Shown one piece after another: positions 1 to 6,039 of a stretch of 6,042 nt of DNA. The position numbers and the translations under genes were made by a program. Source of the DNA: CAYLNH01 sp964384625 (lineage in GTDB: Bacteria > Verrucomicrobiota > Lentisphaeria > JABSQK01). The stretch lies in the NCBI GenBank assembly GCA_964384625.1, contig CAYLNH010000356.1:1-6042 (forward strand), given 5' to 3'. Under the pieces are notes generated by a model that had not been told where the DNA came from, searched no databases, and was given only the letters and a program-made list of their open reading frames with translations. Numbering within the stretch: position 1 is the stretch's first letter; every line of letters begins with the position of its first letter.

Positions 1-268
1 AGGTGCGCGGACTTCATACCGGTGACAGATCCGCAAGTACCGCAGGTTCCCAACCGCCTGAGAGCCGGGACTCGGGGCAACGAAGGGCAGTAGACGAGGG
101 CTCACCGAGCATACCGCAGTTCACGGCTATGATACCCCCTCCCAGCCGGCCGGAGAGCGGAGGGCAGACGGCAAGACCGTGCCAGAATGTCTCATTTTCG
201 ATTGCAATGCAACCTCAGGATGTTAGGTTTGGGGCTCGCAGGAATTGATGACTCAAGAAAGGACGCCC
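1..268. other. Upstream non-coding stretch, no gene recognised
   Basis: No frame here reads like a real protein; the short open frames are proline-, serine- and arginine-rich with no domain. Two imperfect hairpins are visible. Bases 57-62 pair with 71-76 (CCTGAG/CTCGGG, one G-T pair, 8-base loop). Bases 137-142 pair with 159-164 (CCCTCC/GGAGGG, 16-base loop). Neither is followed by a T-run, so they are weak terminator candidates for a gene left of the window. Bases 202-212 form a short inverted repeat (TTGCA-A-TGCAA) that could be an operator, but at that size chance is likely. I see no convincing sigma-70 or sigma-54 promoter and no tRNA, tmRNA, RNase P or SRP signature by eye. Confidence 0.5.
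258..263 (+). promoter_or_regulatory. Ribosome binding site favouring the ATG at 269
   Basis: AAAGGA lies 5 bases before the ATG at 269. The alternative in-frame ATG at 248 has only AGGA (240-243) at a 4-base spacing, and the TTG at 245 is too close to that motif. The choice between 248 and 269 changes only seven N-terminal residues. Confidence 0.45.
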
Positions 269-1501
269 ATGCCGCGAGCCGACACAGATTTCGTCCAGCA
301 CCTGATCGAGCGTCTGGATCGTCTGGACCCGAATTCCGTGCAGGGCTACATCCTCAAGCTGGTGCGCGAGAAGGGTCTGCTTGAGACGATCTTTCAGACC
401 ATCCGCGAAGGCGTGATCATCATCGACCGCGATCTGAAGATCGAGTTTGTCAACCAGGCGGCAATGAACCTGCTCGGCCTGCCGCAGAACGTTCTCGACG
501 AAGGCCAGCGGATCAGCCGGTTTCTGCGCGATCTCGATTGGGAACGACTGATGAGCCAGGACCCGGATGAATGGGAACGGGTCTCGCGCCAGGAAATCGA
601 GGTCAACTATCCGCGCTACCGCAGCATCCTGTTCTACCTTTTGCCCTACCGCAACCAGTTCGCCGAAGACGACCAGTTGGGCATGGCCATCATCATCCTG
701 CACGACGTCACCGAACTGCGCGAGCGTACCTTCAACGAGATCGAGAGCGAACGGTTGAACGCGATCACCATGCTCGCCGCCGGCGTCGCCCACGAGATCG
801 GCAACCCGCTCAACTCGCTGACCATCCACCTGCAGCTGCTCGAACGGCTGTTCCGCGATCTGCCGGCAAGCGACGACCGCGAGGAAGGCCGGGAACTGGT
901 CTCGATCTCGTTGCAGGAAGTGCGGCGGCTCGACCAGATCATCAACTCCTTCCTGAAGGCCGTGCGGCCGACGCCGATGGAGGTCCAGTCGGTATCGCTC
1001 AAGGAACTGGTGGAAGAAACCCTGCGCGTCATGAAAGTCGAAATCGAGGACCGCGACATCCACATCGAATGCGAATGGCCGGTGCCGGTACCCAGCGTCC
1101 AGGCGGACCCCGACCAGATCAAACAGGTGATCTACAACATCGTCAAAAACTCCATGCAGGCCACCGAAAGCGGCGGCAAACTGCGCATCGCCCTGGTCAC
1201 CGATGACAACGCCGTCCGCCTGCAGATCGCCGACAACGGCAAAGGCATTGCACCGGACGAACTGAGCAATATCTTCAACCCCTACTACACCACGCGCGAG
1301 GGCGGCACCGGCCTGGGACTGGTCATCGTCGAACGCATTATCCGCGACCACGGCGCCGACCTCGGCGTCGAGAGCGAACTCGGCAAGGGCACGGTCTTCA
1401 CCATCTCGTTCCCCCTCCGCAGCCGCCGCCGGCGACTGTTGGAGTCGCCGGATATCCCCTTGCCCATTGAACCGCAGGACATCGATAGTGAACAAGCATG
1501 A
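269..1501 (+). CDS. PAS-domain sensor histidine kinase (NtrB/AtoS-like, soluble)
   Basis: This is a two-component sensor kinase that autophosphorylates on histidine and passes the phosphate to a response regulator, almost certainly the one encoded next. Using the ATG at 269 it is 410 residues. Residues about 36-150 look like a PAS sensor domain (EGVIIID, then FVNQAAMNLLG). The H-box VAHEIGNPLNSL places the phospho-histidine at H175. The ATPase domain follows, with N-box NIVKNSMQA (N294), G1 box DNGKG (D322) and G2 box GGTGLGL (345-351). All catalytic motifs are present. I see no signal peptide or membrane segment, so it should sense a cytoplasmic signal, whose nature cannot be read from sequence. 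The C-terminal tail is arginine-rich (RSRRRRLLE) and then acidic. Its TGA overlaps the next start as ATGA, implying translational coupling. The start is uncertain: ATG at 248 or TTG at 245 are alternatives. Confidence 0.93.
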   Translation: MPRADTDFVQHLIERLDRLDPNSVQGYILKLVREKGLLETIFQTIREGVIIIDRDLKIEFVNQAAMNLLGLPQNVLDEGQRISRFLRDLDWERLMSQDPDEWERVSRQEIEVNYPRYRSILFYLLPYRNQFAEDDQLGMAIIILHDVTELRERTFNEIESERLNAITMLAAGVAHEIGNPLNSLTIHLQLLERLFRDLPASDDREEGRELVSISLQEVRRLDQIINSFLKAVRPTPMEVQSVSLKELVEETLRVMKVEIEDRDIHIECEWPVPVPSVQADPDQIKQVIYNIVKNSMQATESGGKLRIALVTDDNAVRLQIADNGKGIAPDELSNIFNPYYTTREGGTGLGLVIVERIIRDHGADLGVESELGKGTVFTISFPLRSRRRRLLESPDIPLPIEPQDIDSEQA

Positions 1502-2853
1502 GTAAACCGCGCATCCTGATCATCGACGACGAACGCAACACCCGCGAAGGCCTCCAGCGCGCCCTGAAAAAGGATTACGACGTGCTTGTCGCCGACAACG
1601 GCCAACGCGGGCTCGACCTCATCCTCGAACGCAGTTTCGACCTGGTCTTGACGGATCTGCGCATGCCCGGACTGGACGGCATGGAGCTGCTCAAACGGGT
1701 CTCCGCCATGGAGAACCCGCCGAACTGCATCATGCTCACCGCCTACGGCAGTATCGATACCGCCATCGAAGCCGTACGCTCCGGCGCCAGCGATTTTCTC
1801 GAGAAACCGGTCGACCTGGACAAGCTCGACATCACCATCAAGAAAGCTCTGGAGAACCGCCAGCTGCAGGCCGAAAACACCGAGCTCAAACGCGAGCTCG
1901 CCTCGAAGTACGCCTTCGAAAAGATCATCGGCGAATCCGCCGCGATGCAGCAGATCCTGGATACCGTCAAACAGATCTCGACCGTGCGCACCACCGTCCT
2001 GCTGACCGGCGAAAACGGCACCGGCAAAGAAGTGATCGCCCGCGCCATCCACCAGCTGGGCAATCGCGCGGCCAAGCCGTTTGTCGCCATTCACTGCGCC
2101 GCGCTGGCCCCGACCCTGCTCGAGAGCGAGCTGTTCGGCCACGAGAAAGGCGCCTTCACCGGCGCCGTCGAACAGAAGATCGGCCGCTTCGAAGCGGCCG
2201 ACGGCGGCATCGTCTTCCTCGATGAAGTCTCCGAAATCGACCCGTCCGTGCAGGTCAAACTCCTGCGCGTCCTCGAAACCAGAAGCTTCGAACGCGTCGG
2301 CGGCACAGAACCCGTCGACGTCGATATCCGACTGGTCGCCGCCACCAATCGCGACTTGAGACAGATGGTTGACGACGGCGACTTCCGCGAGGACCTGTAC
2401 TACCGGCTCGATGTCCTGAACATCCATCTGCCGCCACTCCGGGACCGGCGTGACGATGTCCCCCTGCTGCTGGCGCATTTCCTCGAAATCTACAACGCCG
2501 AGAACGGCAAGCAGATCGCCGGGCTGACGCCGGACGCCGTCAAGATCCTCGAAGCCTACGACTGGCCCGGCAACGTCCGCCAGTTGAAGAACTGCGTCGA
2601 ACGCATGGTCGTGCTCTGCCGCAACGACCGCATCGGCGTCAAGGACATCCCGGCCGAGATCCGCGACGCCGTCGCCGGCAGCCCCGCCAGCAAGACCGAT
2701 GACCGCGGTTCATTGGATATCACCGCGAACGAGGAATACCTCATCCGCAAGGCCCTCGAGGAGTGCGACGGCAACCGCACCGCCGCCGCCAAACAACTCG
2801 GCATCAGCCGCCGCACGCTTCACCGCAAACTGCACCAGTATAAGCTTGGCTGA
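1498..2853 (+). CDS. NtrC-family sigma-54-dependent response regulator
   Basis: This is a transcription activator of 451 residues with the classic three-domain layout. The receiver domain (about 1-120) has acidic residues D10 and D11, phospho-acceptor D53 (TDLRMPGLDG), T81 and K103. A linker helix leads to the AAA+ domain (about 143-370): Walker A GENGTGKE (171-178), GAFTGA loop (218-223) that contacts sigma-54, Walker B GGIVFLDEV (236-244; D242, E243), and arginine-finger candidates R297 and R303. The WPGNVRQL motif follows. A Fis-type helix-turn-helix closes the protein (about 427-446, RTAAAKQLGISRRTLHRKL). Every residue needed for sigma-54 activation appears intact. The start overlaps the kinase stop by 4 bases and has no strong ribosome-binding site, which suits coupled translation. 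Target genes and binding sites are not identifiable here; no GG-N10-GC promoter was found in the gaps. NtrC, AtoC and ZraR are all relatives, so no specific name is given. Confidence 0.96.
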   Translation: MSKPRILIIDDERNTREGLQRALKKDYDVLVADNGQRGLDLILERSFDLVLTDLRMPGLDGMELLKRVSAMENPPNCIMLTAYGSIDTAIEAVRSGASDFLEKPVDLDKLDITIKKALENRQLQAENTELKRELASKYAFEKIIGESAAMQQILDTVKQISTVRTTVLLTGENGTGKEVIARAIHQLGNRAAKPFVAIHCAALAPTLLESELFGHEKGAFTGAVEQKIGRFEAADGGIVFLDEVSEIDPSVQVKLLRVLETRSFERVGGTEPVDVDIRLVAATNRDLRQMVDDGDFREDLYYRLDVLNIHLPPLRDRRDDVPLLLAHFLEIYNAENGKQIAGLTPDAVKILEAYDWPGNVRQLKNCVERMVVLCRNDRIGVKDIPAEIRDAVAGSPASKTDDRGSLDITANEEYLIRKALEECDGNRTAAAKQLGISRRTLHRKLHQYKLG

Positions 2854-2883
2854 AGCCGGCCGGGGGCAGTGGGTCATCCGTCT

Positions 2884-2912
2884 TCGCCCCGACCTCTTCA
2901 GAGTCGGGGCGA
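2884..2912 (+). terminator. Terminator-like hairpin after the response regulator gene
   Basis: TCGCCCCGAC (2884-2893) is fully complementary to GTCGGGGCGA (2903-2912). An alternative fold leaves one C bulged and adds a CTC/GAG extension closed by a TTCA loop. It begins 30 bases after the regulator stop, a natural place for transcription to end. No T-run follows, so it is not a canonical intrinsic terminator; it could instead protect the 3' end of the mRNA or belong to a repeat element. Confidence 0.45.
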
Positions 2913-2939
2913 CGCCGTGACGCGGCTGCACGGTGGTCT

Positions 2940-2994
2940 TTGCCCCGATGATTTTCTCACTCCGTGAACGACTGAACCAGAACCAGCGGGGCAA
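2940..2994 (+). other. Long-range stem with nested hairpin
   Basis: TTGCCCCG (2940-2947) pairs perfectly with CGGGGCAA (2987-2994) across a 39-base loop. Inside it TCAC (2957-2960) pairs with GTGA (2964-2967). The left arm repeats the left arm of the preceding hairpin: GTCTTTGCCCCGA at 2936-2948 versus GTCTTCGCCCCGA at 2880-2892. The perfect 8-bp stem makes structure plausible, but no known RNA family is recognised. Confidence 0.3.
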
Positions 2995-3070
2995 GTTGGT
3001 ACAGCCCAGGGACAGACGGCTGCAGGCCTGAGCCGAACCGCAGGCTCGGGGGGCGTTGGCGAAATGGGCA

Positions 3071-3084
3071 TGTGCTGCAGCACA
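3071..3084. repeat. 14-bp perfect palindrome
   Basis: TGTGCTGCAGCACA reads the same on both strands and overlaps the start of the 44-bp repeat. It could be a dimeric-protein binding site. At the second repeat copy only one half (TGTGCTGC, 5966-5973) is kept, so the full palindrome is not a fixed part of the repeat. Confidence 0.45.
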
Positions 3085-3120
3085 CGACCCTTCCACCGCC
3101 TGCCGCGAGCCGCGAACCCC
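3077..3120 (+). repeat. 44-bp inverted dispersed repeat, copy A
   Basis: This segment matches the reverse complement of 5930-5973 at 41 of 44 positions without gaps. The differences are at 3086, 3095 and 3101. Both copies are outside genes and together flank the lipoprotein-dnaG operon in opposite orientations. A gap-free match of this length is well beyond chance even in GC-rich DNA. The family and mobility are unknown; it may be an intergenic repeat family present elsewhere in the genome. Confidence 0.75.
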
Positions 3121-3238
3121 TGCCGGCCACGGGTTTCACCGGAATCCGCCAAAAAAAACATGGAAATTCACTACCATTCAAAGCTTGACCCGCTAGCTTA
3201 GCCTCGGAGGCATATTGTAACTGGAGGCAACGCTTACT

Positions 3239-3246
3239 GAAGGAGG
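3239..3246 (+). promoter_or_regulatory. Strong ribosome binding site of the lipoprotein gene
   Basis: GAAGGAGG lies 6 bases before the ATG at 3253, a near-ideal Shine-Dalgarno site that fixes this start. It is much stronger than anything in front of the other three genes. Two further GGAGGC copies sit upstream at 3206-3211 and 3223-3228. Confidence 0.85.
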
Positions 3247-3252
3247 CGTCTA

Positions 3253-4026
3253 ATGAAGCGTGTTTTCCCCTTATTGTGTATTGGTGTTCTGGCTATGCTT
3301 GTCGGCTGCGGCAAGCCCGACGTGGCAGCCCTGCTGCAGGAGAGCCGGGAACTCGCCCGGAAAGGTGATCAGGAAAGTTGGGAGCAGATCCGTGAGAACC
3401 TGCATAAGGTCCTCAAGAGCGGCCGTGTCTCCCGCAAAATCGAAGGCGCCGACCGCCTGCACAACTTCTGTGTGCAGAGCCTGTTGCGCACCGACCGTCC
3501 GCAGGAGGCCCTGAAGGCCGCCGAACGCTCCGTCGCCTATTTCCCCGAGAGCTTCATGAGCAACTACCTGCTCGGCAAGATCTACCACGATAACGGCGAT
3601 TACGTCAAGGCTGTGCCGTTCCTGGAAAAAGCGCTGAGCTTGAAAGCGCAGGATGCCAACACCCTGGCCCTGCTCACCGTGGCCGCCGGCAAGACCAACA
3701 ACCCGAATGCCGGCAACTACTTCGCCCAGGCCGCCGAACTCCCGGAATTCTCCGAAGACTCCCGGCTCTACAACGAATGGGGCCTCTGGCTGATCGCCCA
3801 GGAAAAACCCCTGATGGCCGTCAAGAAACTCGCCATCGCCGCCCGCCAGGATGATGTCGACCCCGGCGTCTACATGAATCTCGGCGTCCTCTACGATCGC
3901 CACTTGCAGAAACGCGATGTCGCCAAAAATTACTACATGCGATTCCTGGCGGCGATGAGGAACTATCCCGAGAGCCGGACAGACGCCAGGCTCGCAGTCC
4001 AGAACCGGCTCCGGGAGCTCAAGTGA
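3253..4026 (+). CDS. TPR-repeat lipoprotein of unknown function
   Basis: This 257-residue protein begins with a lipoprotein signal peptide: MKR, a hydrophobic stretch, then lipobox LVGC with the lipidated cysteine at C19. The next residue is glycine rather than aspartate, which in enteric bacteria favours the outer membrane, so a periplasm-facing anchored protein is likely. The mature part is helical and contains tetratricopeptide-like repeats. The clearest covers about 101-134 (NYLLGKIYHDNGDYVKAVPFLEKALSL); weaker ones lie about 67-100, 135-200 and 203-235. TPR arrays usually act as protein-binding scaffolds; no catalytic motif is visible. The start is fixed by a strong ribosome-binding site and the signal peptide. 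It stops 12 bases before dnaG and probably shares its transcript, though no functional link between an envelope lipoprotein and the primase is obvious. The specific role and partner are unknown. Confidence 0.9.
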   Translation: MKRVFPLLCIGVLAMLVGCGKPDVAALLQESRELARKGDQESWEQIRENLHKVLKSGRVSRKIEGADRLHNFCVQSLLRTDRPQEALKAAERSVAYFPESFMSNYLLGKIYHDNGDYVKAVPFLEKALSLKAQDANTLALLTVAAGKTNNPNAGNYFAQAAELPEFSEDSRLYNEWGLWLIAQEKPLMAVKKLAIAARQDDVDPGVYMNLGVLYDRHLQKRDVAKNYYMRFLAAMRNYPESRTDARLAVQNRLRELK

Positions 4027-4038
4027 TGCACCCCGCCG

Positions 4039-5892
4039 ATGGCACGTGATGACCTCAAAGAACAGATCAAAGACGTCTGTCAGATCGAAGAGGTCATCGG
4101 CCGCTACGTGCCGTCGCTGAAGCCGCAGGGCAATCAGTTCAAGGGACTCTGCCCGTTCCACAAAGAGAAGACGCCCTCGTTTGTGGTCTATCCGGAGTCC
4201 CAGCATTTCTACTGCTACGGCTGCCAGAAAGGCGGCGACGTCTTCACCTTCATCATGGATCTCGAGAACGTCGAGTTCCCCGAGGCCATGCGGCTCGTCG
4301 GCCAGATGGTCGGCATCGAAGTCCCCGACCGCCCGCTCTTTCAAGCCTCCCCCGTCACCGGCGACAACAACCAGCCGACGGGCATCCGCAAGGCCGATCT
4401 CTTCGCGCTGCACGAACGCCTGACCCAATGGTACCAGGAGCAGTTGTTCAGTCCGGCCGGCGCCAAGGCCCTCGAATACTGCCGCCGGCGGCGGCTGTCC
4501 GACGAACTCATCCGCTACTTCCAGCTCGGCTACGCGCCCGACAGCTTCGACGCCGTCAAACGCTGGGGCATCGAACAACGCTACAGCCTGGAGCTCATGC
4601 TGGCCGCCGGCGTCCTGACCAAAAAGAACGACATGGACCCCGACGGCCGCGCCTACGACCGCTGGCGCCAGCGCCTGATCTTCCCGATCTGGAACCCCCA
4701 GGGCCGCGTCATCGGCTTCAGCGGCCGCGTGCTCGACCCCGACCAGCACGGCGGCAAATACGTCAATAGCCCGGAAACGCCGATCTTCCATAAGAGCCGC
4801 GTACTCTACGGCCTGCCCAAAGCCCGCGACGCCATCCGCGAACACGGCGTCTGCCTCCTCTGCGAAGGCCAGATGGACGTCATCGCCTGCCACGCCGCCG
4901 GCATCAACTACGCCGTCGCACCGCAAGGCACCGCCTTCACCGAAGGCCAGGCCCGACTGATCAAACGCTACGCCGAACACATCGTCCTCGCCTTCGACGC
5001 CGATACCGCCGGCATCGCCGCCGCCATCAAGAGCATCGACGCCTTCGTTGCCGCCGAACTCAACGCCCGCGTCGTCCTCATGCCCGAAGGCCAGGACCCC
5101 GACAGCATCGTCCGCGACCAGGGCCCCGACGCCCTGCGCGCCCTCATCGACTCGGCCGCCGACTACTTCGAGTTTCTGCTGGACCACACCATCGACCAGC
5201 ACGACGACACGCCCGCCGGCAAAACCAGTGTCGTCCAGACCTTCCTCGAAGCCGTCGCCAAACTCAAGAGCCCCATCATCCGCGGCGAGTACTGCCAGCT
5301 GATCGCCCAACGCCTCGGACTGCGGCTGGAACCCGTCTTCCAGGAGCTCAACCGGATGCTCGCCCAACAGAATCGAAGCCGGCATTTCCGCGATGAGCCC
5401 AAGGACGAACTGCCGCCGCCGCCGGCATTCAACGCCGACCTCGAAGACCCCGTCGTCAAAGCCGAAGGCGACCTGCTCGACCTCTGCCTGCACCACCGCG
5501 ACTACGCCGCCCAACTGCAGGCCGAACTCGACGCCGAGATCATCTCGACCACACCCACCGGCCGCGCCCTCAACGACCTCCTCGCCTACACCGCTCAGGG
5601 CGAATGGGACATCGCCGGCGACCTCCTGCTCGAGGACATGCTGCAGTATAACTCGCCACGACTCAACAAAGCACTCAACGACCCGGTCTACCACAAGGAC
5701 GTCGAACGCCGCAAACTGCAAACCTGTTACGCCGACTGCCTCGGCCGGATCATGATGAACTACTACAACCAACGCATCGCCGAGCTCGAAGCCGAACTCC
5801 GCGAGATCGACGACCCCGACGAACGCCGCAACCGCAATCGCGAACTCATGCAGCTCTACAAAGAGCGCAAACAACGCGGCAAAGGCTTCTAG
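4039..5892 (+). CDS. dnaG: DNA primase DnaG
   Basis: DnaG makes the RNA primers for lagging-strand and origin synthesis at the replication fork. At 617 residues it is of normal length. The N-terminal CHC2 zinc finger has C38, H41, C59 and C62 (GLCPFHKEKTPSF, then FYCYGC). The catalytic core includes LIFPIWNPQGRVIGFSGR (to 230) and the basic motif KYVNSPETPIFHKSRVLYG (240-258). The Toprim domain carries the metal-binding E276 (EGQMDV) and D320/D322 (FDADTAG). Residues after about 430 are the divergent region expected to bind the DnaB helicase; the tail from about 575 is highly charged and helical. The usual EGYMDV reads EGQMDV here, probably a lineage trait. It follows the lipoprotein gene by 12 bases, with no rpsU before it and no rpoD in the 150 bases after it. 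The only plausible in-frame ATG has no close Shine-Dalgarno site, suggesting weak or coupled translation. Confidence 0.97.
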   Translation: MARDDLKEQIKDVCQIEEVIGRYVPSLKPQGNQFKGLCPFHKEKTPSFVVYPESQHFYCYGCQKGGDVFTFIMDLENVEFPEAMRLVGQMVGIEVPDRPLFQASPVTGDNNQPTGIRKADLFALHERLTQWYQEQLFSPAGAKALEYCRRRRLSDELIRYFQLGYAPDSFDAVKRWGIEQRYSLELMLAAGVLTKKNDMDPDGRAYDRWRQRLIFPIWNPQGRVIGFSGRVLDPDQHGGKYVNSPETPIFHKSRVLYGLPKARDAIREHGVCLLCEGQMDVIACHAAGINYAVAPQGTAFTEGQARLIKRYAEHIVLAFDADTAGIAAAIKSIDAFVAAELNARVVLMPEGQDPDSIVRDQGPDALRALIDSAADYFEFLLDHTIDQHDDTPAGKTSVVQTFLEAVAKLKSPIIRGEYCQLIAQRLGLRLEPVFQELNRMLAQQNRSRHFRDEPKDELPPPPAFNADLEDPVVKAEGDLLDLCLHHRDYAAQLQAELDAEIISTTPTGRALNDLLAYTAQGEWDIAGDLLLEDMLQYNSPRLNKALNDPVYHKDVERRKLQTCYADCLGRIMMNYYNQRIAELEAELREIDDPDERRNRNRELMQLYKERKQRGKGF

Positions 5893-5909
5893 ATGGTCTC
5901 GGCGTAAGT

Positions 5910-5961
5910 CTTTCCGCCACGGACTGCCCGGGGTTCGCGGCTCGCGGCCGGCGGCGGAAGG
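5910..5961 (+). other. Hairpin downstream of dnaG spanning repeat copy B
   Basis: CTTTCCGCC (5910-5918) pairs with GGCGGAAGG (5953-5961), nine pairs including one G-T, around a very GC-rich 34-base loop that can fold further. It starts 17 bases after the dnaG stop and could stabilise or end the transcript. No T-run follows, so it is not a classic terminator. Copy A of the repeat lacks the matching left arm. Confidence 0.35.
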
Positions 5962-5973
5962 GTTGTGTGCTGC
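5930..5973 (-). repeat. 44-bp inverted dispersed repeat, copy B
   Basis: The reverse complement matches 3077-3120 at 41 of 44 positions, differing at 5949, 5955 and 5964. Read on the + strand, the three differences fall at the third position of one frame. It lies in the gap after dnaG, opposite in orientation to copy A. Confidence 0.75.
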
Positions 5974-6022
5974 GAAACCGTTACAATTACAGCGTTTTAA
6001 GCTATTCTGTAGCCGCCACTCC

Positions 6023-6039
6023 TCACGCTGAAGGCGTGA
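6023..6039. repeat. Short palindromic hairpin at the window edge
   Basis: TCACGC (6023-6028) pairs with GCGTGA (6034-6039), extendable by one T-G pair with a 3-base loop. The preceding TGTAGCCGCC (6009-6018) could be the outer arm of a larger palindrome whose other half lies beyond the window. This resembles repetitive extragenic palindromes, but the cut-off prevents a firm call. The 5974-6010 stretch just before it is distinctly AT-richer than its surroundings and could hold a promoter, but no clear -35/-10 pair is seen. Confidence 0.3.

Larger units (their letters stand above)
2854..3252. other. Intergenic region rich in hairpins and repeats
   Basis: This 399-base gap separates the two operons. 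In order it holds a strong hairpin (2884-2912), a larger stem with a nested hairpin (2940-2994), a hairpin at 3027-3050 (CCTGAGCC/GGCTCGGG, one G-T pair, 8-base loop), a 14-bp palindrome (3071-3084), a 44-bp repeat copy (3077-3120), an A8 run (3151-3158) and the leader of the lipoprotein gene. Minus-strand open frames cross it but lack a plausible start and ribosome-binding site. A promoter for the downstream operon is expected near the end; TTGACC at 3185-3190 resembles a -35 box, but no -10 box sits at a normal distance. Confidence 0.55.

Noticed and set aside
1..130. Riboswitch or structured RNA such as a cobalamin, SAM or RNase P element
   Set aside because: Short fragments recall conserved loops, but no family core could be assembled in the right order by eye.
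3065..3079. Sigma-54 promoter-like TGG...TGC near the palindrome
   Set aside because: The GG and GC are 9 rather than 10 bases apart and the flanks do not match the consensus.
3151..3180. Minus-strand terminator from the T8 complement of the A-run
   Set aside because: The only stem before it is four base pairs (ATGG/CCAT), too weak, and there is no minus-strand gene to terminate.
2957..3181. 74-codon minus-strand ORF in the gap between operons
   Set aside because: It would start with TTG, lacks a ribosome-binding site and shows no domain. Part of it is the 44-bp repeat, so the sequence similarity to copy B is reported as a repeat and not as a gene.
3160..3201. 13-codon ORF MEIHYHSKLDPLA in the lipoprotein leader
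   Set aside because: No ribosome-binding site lies near its ATG (only an A-run precedes it), and there is no run of one amino acid typical of attenuation leaders.
3185..3218. Sigma-70 promoter with TTGACC and TATTGT
   Set aside because: The boxes are 22 bases apart, too far for a standard promoter, and no better -10 box sits at 16-18 bases.
3271..5874. 867-codon open frame on the minus strand across the lipoprotein and dnaG genes
   Set aside because: It is antisense to two certain genes, rich in V, A, D, G and E with no domain, as expected when GC-rich codons ending in C or G keep the opposite frame open. The minus-strand frames at 215-1495 and 1285-2478 are the same effect.
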